Shown here piece after piece: positions 17,645 through 26,223 of a stretch of DNA of 64,000 bases. Each line of letters starts with the position of its first letter. Position 1 is the first letter of the stretch. Origin of the DNA: Sphingopyxis sp. (GTDB taxonomy: Bacteria > Pseudomonadota > Alphaproteobacteria > Sphingomonadales > Sphingomonadaceae); the NCBI GenBank assembly GCA_016793775.1, contig JAEULK010000013.1:39368-103367 (forward strand), in the 5' to 3' direction. The position numbers and the translations under genes are program-made. A model generated the notes under the pieces. It was given only the letters and a program-made list of their open reading frames with translations. It did not search any database and was not told where the DNA came from.

Positions 17645-18451
17645 CTAGATGATATCGATCCGGCCAAGCCCATAGGGCGCCAGCGATGCCAGCGGCGGCG
17701 GCGGGCGATCAGCGCTGCGCGTGAACACCGCGATGCCGGGCGGGGCGGCGCTCGGCCAGGGCTGGCCGCGGGTCAGGTCGGCGATGCGGCGCGCGATGCC
17801 CTCGGCGCCGTCGATCAGGCGGACGCCGGGGCCGGCTTCGGCCTGCAACTCGTCGGCGAGCAGCGGGAAATGGGTGCAGGCGAGGACGATGACGTCGAGT
17901 TTGTCGCCCCCCGGTTGCTGGGTCAGTCCGGCGATGGCGCGCGCGGCGACCGCCGGGTCGAGGGTCTCGCCGCGCAGCTTCGCCTCGGCGCCGGTGACGA
18001 GACCGGGGCTGCCGTGGCGCAGCACCGTCTTGCCCGCGGCGAAGCGCGCCGAGAGGTCGTCGACATAGGGCTGGCGCACCGTGGCCTCGGTACCGAGGAC
18101 ACCGATGACGCCGGTCCGGGTCAGCTCGGCGGCGGGCTTGATCGCGGGTACGGTGCCGACGATCGGCAGGTCGAGCGCGGCGCGGACATGGGCGAGCGCG
18201 ATCGTCGAGGCGGTGTTGCACGCGATCACCGCGAGCCGCGGCTGATAGCGTTCGACCAGCCGCCCGAGCAACGCGGGGACGCGCGCCGCGAGTTCGGCCT
18301 CGCTTTTCTGGCCATAGGGTAGGCCGGCATAATCGGCGGCATAGACGATCGGCGCGGTCGGCAGCAGCGCGCGCGTCGGTCCGAGCACGGTGAGGCCGCC
18401 GAGGCCGGAGTCGAAGAAGAGGATGGGGGCGTCGGCGCGGGCAGGGGGCAT
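17645..18451 (-). CDS. murI: Glutamate racemase
   Basis: Makes D-glutamate for peptidoglycan. The two catalytic cysteines are C78 in VIACNTAST and C192 in VLACTHFPLL. The N-terminal FFDSGLGGLTVL and PYVDDLSARF segments also fit. At 268 residues it is the usual length. It stands alone, convergent with nothing and divergent from plsY; alanine racemase, the other D-amino-acid enzyme of the wall pathway, is at 47-48 kb. Confidence 0.94.
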   Translation of the reverse strand: MPPARADAPILFFDSGLGGLTVLGPTRALLPTAPIVYAADYAGLPYGQKSEAELAARVPALLGRLVERYQPRLAVIACNTASTIALAHVRAALDLPIVGTVPAIKPAAELTRTGVIGVLGTEATVRQPYVDDLSARFAAGKTVLRHGSPGLVTGAEAKLRGETLDPAVAARAIAGLTQQPGGDKLDVIVLACTHFPLLADELQAEAGPGVRLIDGAEGIARRIADLTRGQPWPSAAPPGIAVFTRSADRPPPPLASLAPYGLGRIDII

Positions 18452-18544
18452 CGACGCGCCCTAGCAGCGGCGACGGGGCCGCTCAATGGCCGCCACGAGT
18501 TTGTCCGATTTGGCGGTCACCATGCGCGAATGCGTTGATTGCTA

Positions 18545-18581
18545 CGCGCAATATCGCCACAAAGGCGCAAAGGGAGCAGGG
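18545..18581. repeat. Solo half of the CGCAAAG/CGCAGAG-type repeat
   Basis: The stretch CGCCACAAAGGCGCAAAG just before plsY resembles one arm of the inverted repeats around the GxxExxY gene and at 61.1 kb. No opposite arm is visible. Confidence 0.35.
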
Positions 18582-18587
18582 GTTGCC

Positions 18588-19190
18588 ATGACGACATATC
18601 TGTTGATCGCCGCGGGCTATCTGCTCGGCTCGATCCCGTTCGGGGTGATCCTGACGCGGGCGTTCGGCGCCGGCGACCTGCGCCAGATCGGGTCGGGCAA
18701 TATCGGCGCGACCAATGTGCTGCGCACCGGGCGCAAGGGGCTGGCGGCGGCGACCCTGATCCTCGACGGCGCGAAGGGCGCGGTCGCGGTGCTGCTGGCG
18801 CGGCATTTCTTCCCCGAAAGCGGCGACCATGGCGCGATGGCCGCGGGCGCGGCGGCGATGATCGGCCATTGCTACCCCGTCTGGCTGAAGTTCCGCGGCG
18901 GCAAGGGTGTCGCGACATTGCTCGGCCTGTCGATCGCGCTTGCCTGGCCGATCGGGCTGGTCTTTGCGGCGGTATGGCTCGGCACGGTGCTGCTGCTGCG
19001 CATTTCGTCGCTCGGCGGGATGCTGGGCGCAATATCGGCGCCGGTCGCGGCGCTCGCGCTCGGCTATCCCATCTATGCCTTTGGCCTCGCGGGACTGGCG
19101 ATCGTCGTGTTGTGGCGCCACCGCGAGAATATCGCGCGGCTGCGCGCCGGGACCGAGCCGCGCGTCGGCGACAGGAAAAGCGCCGAATGA
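18588..19190 (+). CDS. plsY: Acyl-phosphate:glycerol-3-phosphate acyltransferase
   Basis: Integral membrane enzyme making lysophosphatidate, the first step of phospholipid synthesis. The 200-residue protein shows the three PlsY motifs: GSIPFGVILT followed by IGSGNIGATNVLRTG, FRGGKGVATLLG, and the C-terminal WRHRENIARLRAGTEPRV; several hydrophobic helices separate them. The ATG follows GGAGCAGGGG. Its stop overlaps the dprA start (ATGA), a common pairing in alphaproteobacteria. Confidence 0.93.
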   Translation: MTTYLLIAAGYLLGSIPFGVILTRAFGAGDLRQIGSGNIGATNVLRTGRKGLAAATLILDGAKGAVAVLLARHFFPESGDHGAMAAGAAAMIGHCYPVWLKFRGGKGVATLLGLSIALAWPIGLVFAAVWLGTVLLLRISSLGGMLGAISAPVAALALGYPIYAFGLAGLAIVVLWRHRENIARLRAGTEPRVGDRKSAE

Positions 19191-20269
19191 CCGATGCCGA
19201 GCGGCTGGCGCGGCTGCGGCTGATCCGCACGCCGCATGTCGGCCCGGTCAGCTGGCACCAGTTGATGATGCGCTTCGGATCGGGCGAGGCGGCGCTGGCG
19301 GCGCTGCCCGATCTGGTCGGGCGCGGCGGCGGCAAGCTGCGCGTCGCACCGGTCGAGATCGCGGAGAGGGAGATCGAGCGCGTAGCGGAACTCGGTGCGC
19401 GCCATGTCTTCGGCGACGAGGCGGACTATTCGCCGTTGATGCGCGAGGTCGAGGGGGCGCCCCCCGTCGTCATCGTGCGCGGCGACGCCGCGATGCTGCG
19501 CCGCCCGTGCGTCGCGATCGTCGGCGCACGCAACGCCTCGGCCGTCGCGTGCCGCTTCGCGCGCCAGATGGCGGCCGAGCTGGCGGCGCGCGATGTCACG
19601 GTGGTCAGCGGGCTGGCGCGCGGCGTCGATACGGCGGCGCATATCGGTGCGCTCGGCGGGCGCACCGCGGCGGTGATCGGCAGCGGCATCGACATCGCCT
19701 TTCCGCCCGAAAATGCGGCGCTGCAGGAAAAAATCGCAACCGACCAGTTGCTGATCGCCGAACAGCCGCCGGGGACCGAGCCGCTGGCGCGCCATTTCCC
19801 GTCGCGCAACCGCATCATCGCGGGGATGGCGCACGGCACGCTCGTCATCGAGGCGGCGCCCAAGTCGGGATCGCTGATCACCGCGCGCCGCGCCGGCGAC
19901 TTCGGGCGCGAGGTGATGGCGGTTCCCGGCTCGCCGCTCGATCCGCGCGCGCAGGGGTGCAACCTGCTGATCCGCGAAGGCGCGACGCTGATCCAGACTG
20001 TCGACGATGTGATCGAGGCGCTGGGGCCGATCGATGCGCGCATGGTCCGCGAACCGTTGCAGACCTATGCGACCGCGCCCGCCGGGCTCGAGGCCGGCGA
20101 GGGCGATCGGCGTACGGTCGCCGACCTGCTCGGGCCGACCCCGGTCGCGATCGACGAGTTGGTCCGTCAGTCGGGCTGTACCGCCGCAGCGGTGCAGCTG
20201 ATCCTGCTCGAACTCGAACTGGCGGGGCGGATCGAGCGCCACGCCGGGGCGAAGATTTCACGCCTGTGA
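19187..20269 (+). CDS. dprA: DNA-processing protein DprA (Smf)
   Basis: Loads RecA on incoming single-stranded DNA during natural transformation. The 360-residue protein has an N-terminal helical (SAM-like) region, then the Rossmann core: VAIVGARNASAVACRFARQM, VVSGLARGVDTAAHIGAL, FPPENAALQEKIA, FPSRNRIIAGM, EAAPKSGSLITARRAGDFGRE and VPGSPLDPRAQGCNLLIREGA. A C-terminal winged-helix domain starts near residue 300 (VADLLGPTPVAIDELVRQSG). Start overlaps the plsY stop. Confidence 0.94.
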   Translation: MTDAERLARLRLIRTPHVGPVSWHQLMMRFGSGEAALAALPDLVGRGGGKLRVAPVEIAEREIERVAELGARHVFGDEADYSPLMREVEGAPPVVIVRGDAAMLRRPCVAIVGARNASAVACRFARQMAAELAARDVTVVSGLARGVDTAAHIGALGGRTAAVIGSGIDIAFPPENAALQEKIATDQLLIAEQPPGTEPLARHFPSRNRIIAGMAHGTLVIEAAPKSGSLITARRAGDFGREVMAVPGSPLDPRAQGCNLLIREGATLIQTVDDVIEALGPIDARMVREPLQTYATAPAGLEAGEGDRRTVADLLGPTPVAIDELVRQSGCTAAAVQLILLELELAGRIERHAGAKISRL

Positions 20270-20336
20270 CCTGCCGCATAGCGGCGCAACCTTCTGCAAT
20301 CTAACCATTCATCGCGGTTCAGCCACGGTTCAGCGG

Positions 20337-20618
20337 CTGGCCGACGAGGCCGAATATGCGATGCGCGCGATGGCGGCGGCGACCCAGTCGCGTTACCTGT
20401 TCCTGACTGACGACAGCGGGGTGGGCAATCCGCACGCGCCGCCGGCGATCGACTGCTATCTCGTCACGCGCCTCGACGCGCTGGTGCGCCGCGTGGTCGA
20501 CGGCCAGATCAGCGGCCGCCGCATCGAGCCCGACGACAAGGAGGTGATCCGCAGCGTCGGCAAATATGACGCGGGCAGATGCGTGCTCCCCGCCGACTTC
20601 AAATGGCAGAACTCATAA
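20337..20618 (+). pseudogene. C-terminal remnant of a VWA-domain protein
   Basis: The frame encodes LADEAEYAMRAMAAATQSRY, then LFLTDDSGVGNPHAPPAIDCY, VTRLDALVRRVVDGQISGRR and IEPDDKEVIRSVG. This matches, from memory, the C-terminal end of secreted von Willebrand factor A proteins of sphingomonads and rhizobia. The N-terminal signal, metal-binding DxSxS and most of the VWA fold are absent, and homology appears to begin abruptly before the first Met, inside the frame. No ribosome site precedes it. It is most likely a leftover of a deletion between dprA and topA. Confidence 0.6.
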
Positions 20619-20648
20619 GCCGCTGACTTGTCCCCGCATCGTTGGTGC

Positions 20649-20666
20649 GGGGGCGGGGGCGGGGGC
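20649..20666. repeat. Tandem GGGGGC triplet
   Basis: Three perfect GGGGGC units about 85 nt upstream of topA. A G-rich structure on the non-template strand is possible but only three long G-tracts are present. Confidence 0.5.
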
Positions 20667-20749
20667 GCTCGAAACCCCTTGACGGGAGACCGCGACCCCC
20701 GCCACCCTCGCGCGTACATACGTGAGAGACAGCAGGACAACGCGTTTAC

Positions 20750-23326
20750 ATGCAATTGGTTATTGTGGAATCGCCCGCCAAGGCGAAGACGATCGAGAAA
20801 TATCTCGGTCGCGATTTCAAGGTGTTGGCCAGCTATGGCCATGTTCGCGACCTGCCCCCCAAGGACGGGTCGGTCGATCCCGACGACGGCTTCGCGATGC
20901 AGTGGCAGCTTTATCCCGACAAAACGAAGCGGATGAAGGAAATCCAGGACGCGGCCAAGACTGCCGACCGCCTGATCCTCGCGACCGACCCCGATCGCGA
21001 GGGCGAAGCGATCAGCTGGCATGTGCAGGAATTGCTGCGCAGTAAAAAGGCGCTGCCCGCCAAGGTCGACCGCGTCACCTTCAACGCGATCACCAAGCAG
21101 GCGGTCACCGACGCGATGGCGGCGCCGCGCGAACTCGATACCGACCTGATCGACGCCTATCGCGCGCGCCGCGCGCTCGACTATCTGGTCGGCTTCACCC
21201 TGTCGCCGGTGCTGTGGCGCAAGCTGCCCGGCGCCAAGTCGGCGGGGCGCGTCCAGTCGGTATCGCTGCGGCTGATCGTCGAGCGCGAGCGCGAAATCGA
21301 GGCGTTTGTCGCCTTGCAATATTGGTCGATCACCGGGCTGTTCGAAATGGGCGGCACGCCGTTCCGGGCGCGGCTTGCGCGCTGGCGCGGCGACAAGATC
21401 GAGCGGCTGACGATCACCAGCGAGGCCGACGCACGCGCCGCCGAGGCCGATGTGAAGGCGGGCCATTTCACCGTCGAGAACGTCGAGACCAAGCCGCTGA
21501 CGCGTAACCCGCCGCCGCCCTTCACCACCTCGACCCTGCAGCAGGAAGCCGCGCGCAAGCTCGGCTTTTCGGCGAGCCACACGATGCGCGTCGCGCAGGG
21601 CCTCTATGAGGATGGCGCGATCACCTACATGCGGACCGACGGCGTCCAGATGGACGGCAGCGCGATCAGCGCGGCGCGCAAGGCGATCGCGACACGCTAC
21701 GACGGGGGCTATGTCCCCGACAAGCCGCGCCAATATCAGACCAAGGCGAAAAATGCGCAGGAAGCGCATGAGGCGATCCGGCCGACCGACTTTTCCAAGG
21801 ACAAGGCCGGCAGCGGCGACCATGGCCGGCTCTACGAGCTGATCTGGAAGCGCGCTATGGCGAGCCAGATGGCCTCGGCGCGGCTCGAACGCACGAGCAT
21901 CGATCTGAGCGACGGTACCGGCAAGACGGTGCTGCGCGCGACCGGGCAGGTGGTCAAGTTCCCGGGCTTTCTCGCGCTTTACGACGAAAGCCGCGACGAG
22001 AGTCATTCTCCCTCCCGGGAGGGGGCGGGCGACGACGACGATGCGCGCCTGCTGCCCGCGATGGCGAAGGGCGACGCGCCGGCCAAGACCGGGGTCGAGG
22101 TCGAAAGCCACGAGACCCAACCGCCGCCGCGCTATTCGGAAGCGAGCCTGGTCAAGAAGATGGAGGAGCTCGGCATCGGGCGCCCGTCGACCTATGCCTC
22201 GATCCTGCAGGTGCTGAAGGACCGCGCTTATGTGACGGTCGAGAAGAACCGTTTCATTCCCGAAGAGAGCGGGCGGCTGCTCACCGCCTTCCTCGAACGC
22301 TATTTCACCCGCTACGTCGAATATGACTATACTGCGGGACTCGAGGAAGAACTCGACGACGTATCGGGCGGCCGCGCGCAGTGGCAGGCGGTGCTCGAGG
22401 CCTTCTGGCGCGATTTCAAGCCGCGTACCGGCGAGGTGATGGAGCTGAAGCCGTCAGAGATTACCGCGGCGCTCGACGAGTTCCTCGGCCCCTATCTCTT
22501 CCCCGACAAGGGCGACGGCAGCGACCCGCGGCTGTGCCCCAATTGCGGGACCGGCAAGCTGGCGCTGCGCGGCGGCAAGTTCGGGCCGTTCATCGCGTGC
22601 AGCAATTATCCCGACTGCAAATATACCCGCAAATTCGCCCAGCCGGGCGGTAGCGACGGCGCCGACACCGGACCCGAAACGCTCGGCACCGACCCCGAGA
22701 GCGGGCTGGAAGTCACGAAGCGCAGCGGGCGCTTCGGCCCCTATATCCAGCTCGGCGACGGCAAGGAGGCGAGGCGTTCGTCGATCCCGGCCGACATCCC
22801 CGGTGAGGATTTCGATCTCGACTATGCGATCCGGCTGCTGAGCCTGCCGCGCGAGGTCGGCGTGCATCCGGAGAGTGGAAAAGTCATCATGGCGGGGCTG
22901 GGGCGTTACGGACCCTATCTGCTCCATGACGGCAAATATGCGAAGCTGGCGGGCACTGCCGAAATCTTCGAGATCGGCATGAATGCCGCGGTCGCGCGGA
23001 TCGCCGATGCCGCCAATGGCGGCGGGCGCGGGCGGACCAAGACCGAGCCGCTCAAGAGCTTTGGCGCGCATCCGACCAGCGGCGGCGACATGAAGCTGAT
23101 GGCCGGGCGCTTCGGTCCCTATGTCACCGATGGTACGACCAATGCGACCTTGCCAAAGTCGATGGAGCCCGACGCGCTGACCGAAGAGGAAGCGATCGCG
23201 CTGATCGATGCGCGCGCCGCCAAGGGTCCGGCGAAGGGCAAGAAGAAGGCGGCGCCGAAAAAGGCTGCGGCCAAGAAGGCCCCGGCGAAGAAAAAGGCGC
23301 CGGCCAAGAAGGCAGCGAAGGAATAG
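20750..23326 (+). CDS. topA: DNA topoisomerase I
   Basis: Relaxes negative supercoils. Residues 1-115 are the Toprim domain (VIVESPAKAKTIEKYLG, ATDPDREGEAISWH). The active-site tyrosine is Y293 in DGAITYMRTDG. One C4 zinc ribbon follows (LCPNCGTGKL...CSNYPDCKY), then repeated GRFGPY motifs of topoisomerase C-terminal domains, and a basic Lys/Ala tail (KKAAPKKAAAKKAPAKK) that can bind DNA. At 858 residues it is normal for alphaproteobacteria. Around residue 420 a short insertion, HSPSREGAG, is encoded by a palindromic intergenic-type repeat. Confidence 0.96.
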   Translation: MQLVIVESPAKAKTIEKYLGRDFKVLASYGHVRDLPPKDGSVDPDDGFAMQWQLYPDKTKRMKEIQDAAKTADRLILATDPDREGEAISWHVQELLRSKKALPAKVDRVTFNAITKQAVTDAMAAPRELDTDLIDAYRARRALDYLVGFTLSPVLWRKLPGAKSAGRVQSVSLRLIVEREREIEAFVALQYWSITGLFEMGGTPFRARLARWRGDKIERLTITSEADARAAEADVKAGHFTVENVETKPLTRNPPPPFTTSTLQQEAARKLGFSASHTMRVAQGLYEDGAITYMRTDGVQMDGSAISAARKAIATRYDGGYVPDKPRQYQTKAKNAQEAHEAIRPTDFSKDKAGSGDHGRLYELIWKRAMASQMASARLERTSIDLSDGTGKTVLRATGQVVKFPGFLALYDESRDESHSPSREGAGDDDDARLLPAMAKGDAPAKTGVEVESHETQPPPRYSEASLVKKMEELGIGRPSTYASILQVLKDRAYVTVEKNRFIPEESGRLLTAFLERYFTRYVEYDYTAGLEEELDDVSGGRAQWQAVLEAFWRDFKPRTGEVMELKPSEITAALDEFLGPYLFPDKGDGSDPRLCPNCGTGKLALRGGKFGPFIACSNYPDCKYTRKFAQPGGSDGADTGPETLGTDPESGLEVTKRSGRFGPYIQLGDGKEARRSSIPADIPGEDFDLDYAIRLLSLPREVGVHPESGKVIMAGLGRYGPYLLHDGKYAKLAGTAEIFEIGMNAAVARIADAANGGGRGRTKTEPLKSFGAHPTSGGDMKLMAGRFGPYVTDGTTNATLPKSMEPDALTEEEAIALIDARAAKGPAKGKKKAAPKKAAAKKAPAKKKAPAKKAAKE
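22010..22023. repeat. CCCTCCC/GGGAGGG palindrome inside topA
   Basis: A perfect 14-bp palindrome CCCTCCCGGGAGGG in coding sequence, of the same family as the intergenic hairpins at 6.97, 32.87 and 56.6 kb. It encodes SPSREG in an acidic linker between core topoisomerase segments. Confidence 0.6.
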
Positions 23327-23332
23327 AATTGG

Positions 23333-23414
23333 ACGTCGGCCCCGCGAAGGCGGGGGCCGCTATCGACCGAGCGCAAGGTTGCCCGCGGCCCCCGCCTTCG
23401 CGGGGGCGACGGTC
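23333..23414. repeat. CCCCGCGAAGGCGGGG palindromic repeat between topA and a convergent gene
   Basis: Arms CCCCGCGAAGGCGGGGGCC and GGCCCCCGCCTTCGCGGGG face each other across ~40 nt. The same repeat occurs at 44.6 kb and, in frame, within pdhC at 58.1 kb. Here it can serve as a bidirectional terminator. Confidence 0.75.
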
Positions 23415-23419
23415 ACCGC

Positions 23420-24448
23420 CTACGGCCGCTGCTCGTTCCACGCCGTCCCGGTCACCGGCTCGCCTTGGAAGGTCCCAGCCGCGGTCGCCACGCCCTCGTA
23501 AACATAGCTGCCGAAGGCGTCGAACGCCTGATCGGGCATCGATGTGGTCACGCTGATCGAGGCGTCGAACTCGGCGATTTCGAGCAGGAAATCGAGGTAG
23601 AAGATCTGGCCGTTGGGCGCGGTCCATGTTCGCTTGCCCGGGGTCATCACGACGCCCGTGGTGAAATAGGTGGTTCCGTCGGCGCATTGAATCGTCGCAT
23701 TGCTCTGATGCGGCTGACCGGGCACGACCGGCGAGGAAGCGTCGAGGACCATCGAGTTGGAGATATGCACGCCATTGCTCAGCTGCATATCCTGCAGATA
23801 CCAGAGGATCGGCTTGGTCGATGTTCCGAAAAGCCCATATTCATGGTCCATCCACGTCTGGCCGCTGACGTCGAAGGTCTGGCCATCGTAACAGATCGTC
23901 CCGCTCGCCTGGAGGCGGGTGAGCGAATAATAATAATTGTTCGTCGTCACGCCGCCAGGATTGGGCGGGGTCGGGTTGACGCCCGAACCCCAGACGATGA
24001 ACGGCGAACCCTCCTGCGCCATGACGAGGTCGAAGGTCACCACCGTGCCCGTCGCTTCGTCGGTCAGCTGCGCCTTCACGCTCATGTTGGTGGGATCTGC
24101 CTGCGGCGCGGTCATCGCGATCCAGTCGGCGTCGGTGCCGGGGGTGCCGAGCCGGGCGTACCAGTCCTTGCTCGGGTCGCTTTCGGCCCAATTGGCGGGG
24201 TTCTGCGTCGCGGTCTTCTGGAAATGGAGCTGCTTCGCGACGTCGGTCAGCATGACCTCGGTAAAGGCGAGCGGAGTGAAGCTCGCGGCGTTGATCTCGA
24301 AGCCGAAGACGCGGTCGCCGGCGACCAAAGTGCCAGTGTGCCACCACCATTCGGTCGGCGCCTCGGGGTGCAGATATTGATCCTGCGGCAGCTTGATCGC
24401 GACTTTGGACGGCGGCACGGGAACGGGCCCGGAATCTTTCGGCGTCAT
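23420..24448 (-). CDS. Lipocalin-like (AttH/CrtC-type) domain protein
   Basis: The ATG follows GGGGGAG; the open frame runs much further upstream but has no supporting start. The 342-residue protein carries TEWWWHTGTLVAGDRVFGFE near residue 32 and VSGQTWMDHEYGLFG near 195, the hallmarks of AttH-like proteins related to carotenoid 1,2-hydratase (CrtC), with two tandem lipocalin-like beta-barrels. No signal peptide is visible. Such proteins hydrate or bind lipophilic molecules; the ligand is unknown. It is divergent from a secreted lipase-like gene, and the gap holds a repeated TTTGGTGC(G)CAAA site. Confidence 0.75.
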   Translation of the reverse strand: MTPKDSGPVPVPPSKVAIKLPQDQYLHPEAPTEWWWHTGTLVAGDRVFGFEINAASFTPLAFTEVMLTDVAKQLHFQKTATQNPANWAESDPSKDWYARLGTPGTDADWIAMTAPQADPTNMSVKAQLTDEATGTVVTFDLVMAQEGSPFIVWGSGVNPTPPNPGGVTTNNYYYSLTRLQASGTICYDGQTFDVSGQTWMDHEYGLFGTSTKPILWYLQDMQLSNGVHISNSMVLDASSPVVPGQPHQSNATIQCADGTTYFTTGVVMTPGKRTWTAPNGQIFYLDFLLEIAEFDASISVTTSMPDQAFDAFGSYVYEGVATAAGTFQGEPVTGTAWNEQRP

Positions 24449-24522
24449 ATGTCTCTCCCCCTCGGCCCGCAGAAAGCGGGCTGCGATAACTATCATGACG
24501 AAAGCAAAAGGCCGCACGGTTA

Positions 24523-24575
24523 TTTGGTGCGCAAAGTAAAGGATTGCTGCCATATTTGCGATATTTGGTGCCAAA
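24523..24575. promoter_or_regulatory. Pair of TTTGG-CCAAA operator-like palindromes
   Basis: TTTGGTGCGCAAA (24523-24535) and TTTGGTGCCAAA (24564-24575) start 41 nt apart, about four helical turns, in the divergent promoter region of the AttH-like and lipase-like genes. This suggests a repressor bound on one DNA face; the regulator is not in this window. Confidence 0.4.
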
Positions 24576-24632
24576 GCGGCCATATCGGTCGTCGCCAACT
24601 CGTGGTAGAATGGGCCAACCGGGAGGTGTTCG

Positions 24633-25757
24633 ATGCGCCGTTTGTTGGTCCTGCTGTTCCTCGCACTCGCCATGCCCGCCGCCGTACAGGCGCAGCAGGC
24701 AGGGAGCCTGATCGCCGCCGAACCGGTCGCCGATACCCCGCCGGGGGTGCAGGCGTGGCGCATCCAATATTGGACGACCAACGGAAAGAACGAGCCGCTG
24801 CGCGTCACCGGGATCGTCGCCGCGCCGCGCGAGGCGGTGCCGCCGCGCCCGCGCCGCGTCATCGCCTGGACCCATGGCGCGTGGGGCGTCGCCGAAAAAT
24901 GCGCGCCGTCGCTGAGCGGCAATTTCTTCGGCGCCTCGGCCGGGGTCGAACCCGCGGTGCGCGCGGGTTATGTGGTCGTCGCGCCCGACTATATCGGGCT
25001 CGGCAGCCCCACCATGCATCCCTTCCTGGTCGGCGACGACACCGCGCGCGCGGTGCTCGACGGGGTGCGCGCCGCCCGCGGTATCGCCGGTGCGGCGGCG
25101 GGGAGCAGCTTTGCCGTCTGGGGCGAATCGCAGGGCGGCCATGCCGCGCTTTGGACCGCGATCCGCGCGCGCGGCTATGCGTCCGACCTGACGCTCGTCG
25201 GCGCGGCGGCGGCGGCTCCGCCGACCGACCTCGCCGCCAACCTGCGCGAGGGCAGCGACAAGAATGCCCGCGCGCTATTGCTGTCCTTCACGCTGCACAG
25301 CTGGTCGGAGCTTTACGGCTTTTCACTCGACGCGATCGCCAATCGCGCCAATCAGGGCATCATCCACCGGCTGGCACAGAATAATTGCGTCAGCCTGGAA
25401 AAGAAGCCGAAGCTCGGCACGATCCTGGGCATCGTCACCGTCGCGCGCGCCACGAAGAAAAAGGATATCGCGACGATCGAACCCTTTGGGTCTTTCGCGC
25501 GCAGCAACAGCGTTGATCCGGCGCGCGTGCCGGGGCCGCTGCTGATCGCGCAGGGCGACAAGGACGTCATCGTCGCGCCCGCCGTCACGCGCCGCTTCGC
25601 GCAGGCGGTATGCGGCCAGCGCACCAAGCTGCGCTATGTCGAGATGCGCGGCACCGAACATGGCGCGAGCGCCAAGGACAGCGTGGCGGAGACGCTGGCT
25701 TGGATCGGCGCGCGCTTCGCGGGCGAGCCGCCGCCCGACGATTGCGGGCGGTTCTGA
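24633..25757 (+). CDS. Secreted lipase/alpha-beta hydrolase (LIP-type)
   Basis: A 374-residue protein with a clear signal peptide (RRLLVLLFLALAMPAAVQAQ). The hydrolase core shows WTHGAWG (oxyanion region), YVVVAPDYIGLGSP, the nucleophile elbow GESQGGHAALW, and late acid and histidine in IAQGDKDVIVAP and RGTEHGAS. Architecture fits the secretory lipase family (fungal LIP and actinobacterial relatives). Substrate is unknown. The divergent neighbour also handles hydrophobic molecules, so a shared lipid or terpenoid role is possible. Confidence 0.82.
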   Translation: MRRLLVLLFLALAMPAAVQAQQAGSLIAAEPVADTPPGVQAWRIQYWTTNGKNEPLRVTGIVAAPREAVPPRPRRVIAWTHGAWGVAEKCAPSLSGNFFGASAGVEPAVRAGYVVVAPDYIGLGSPTMHPFLVGDDTARAVLDGVRAARGIAGAAAGSSFAVWGESQGGHAALWTAIRARGYASDLTLVGAAAAAPPTDLAANLREGSDKNARALLLSFTLHSWSELYGFSLDAIANRANQGIIHRLAQNNCVSLEKKPKLGTILGIVTVARATKKKDIATIEPFGSFARSNSVDPARVPGPLLIAQGDKDVIVAPAVTRRFAQAVCGQRTKLRYVEMRGTEHGASAKDSVAETLAWIGARFAGEPPPDDCGRF

Positions 25758-25760
25758 CGT

Positions 25761-26201
25761 TTAGCGGAAAGTATCCGGATCAACTGGCGGGGTGCGATCG
25801 AACCACGCTAGGGCGTCGGGTCGGAACAACATGTACAGTGCTCCGCCTTGCATGACCGTAACGAACAGCGCGACCGCCAGCGACAACCCCTGAGGTCCGA
25901 GCGGGTTGTTGAGGTTGCTCAACATCGTCAAAAGGCCGATGGCGAAAAACGCCACGAATATCCACTTGGCGATCTTGCTCGCGCGAAGTGAGATAAACGA
26001 CCAGATGACAAGGTTGATTGCCACGCTGATGACAACGGTCGCGATCATGAAGCCCGAGCCCAGACCGGCAGCCACAATTTCAGGAGTGCGTGCTAGCTTG
26101 TCGGACATCTCACTCCAGCCCATTGCGAAATTCAGCGCGCCGAGCGCGAGCGAACCCAGATAGAGGCGGTCGAAAAATTTGATGGAATCGGGTTTCGTCA
26201 T
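25761..26201 (-). CDS. Four-helix membrane protein of unknown function
   Basis: A 146-residue protein with four predicted membrane segments (YLGSLALGALNFAMGW, GFMIATVVISVAINLVIW, IAKWIFVAFFAIGLLTML, LAVALFVTVMQGGALYML). No conserved charged motif was recognised. Base composition is visibly less GC-rich than in the neighbours, which may indicate late acquisition. It sits just downstream of era on the same strand with 22 nt between them. Confidence 0.7.
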   Translation of the reverse strand: MTKPDSIKFFDRLYLGSLALGALNFAMGWSEMSDKLARTPEIVAAGLGSGFMIATVVISVAINLVIWSFISLRASKIAKWIFVAFFAIGLLTMLSNLNNPLGPQGLSLAVALFVTVMQGGALYMLFRPDALAWFDRTPPVDPDTFR

Positions 26202-26223
26202 TCGGTAGCCCCTCGTTTTCGGT

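Noticed and set aside
20649-20666. G-quadruplex upstream of topA
   Set aside because: Only three long G-tracts are present in one run, so a stable four-tract quadruplex is not supported; kept as a simple tandem repeat.
23420-24922. A 500-residue form of the AttH-like protein
   Set aside because: The extra N-terminal ~158 residues overlap the divergent lipase gene and promoter and look non-coding; the ATG at 24448 has a proper ribosome site.
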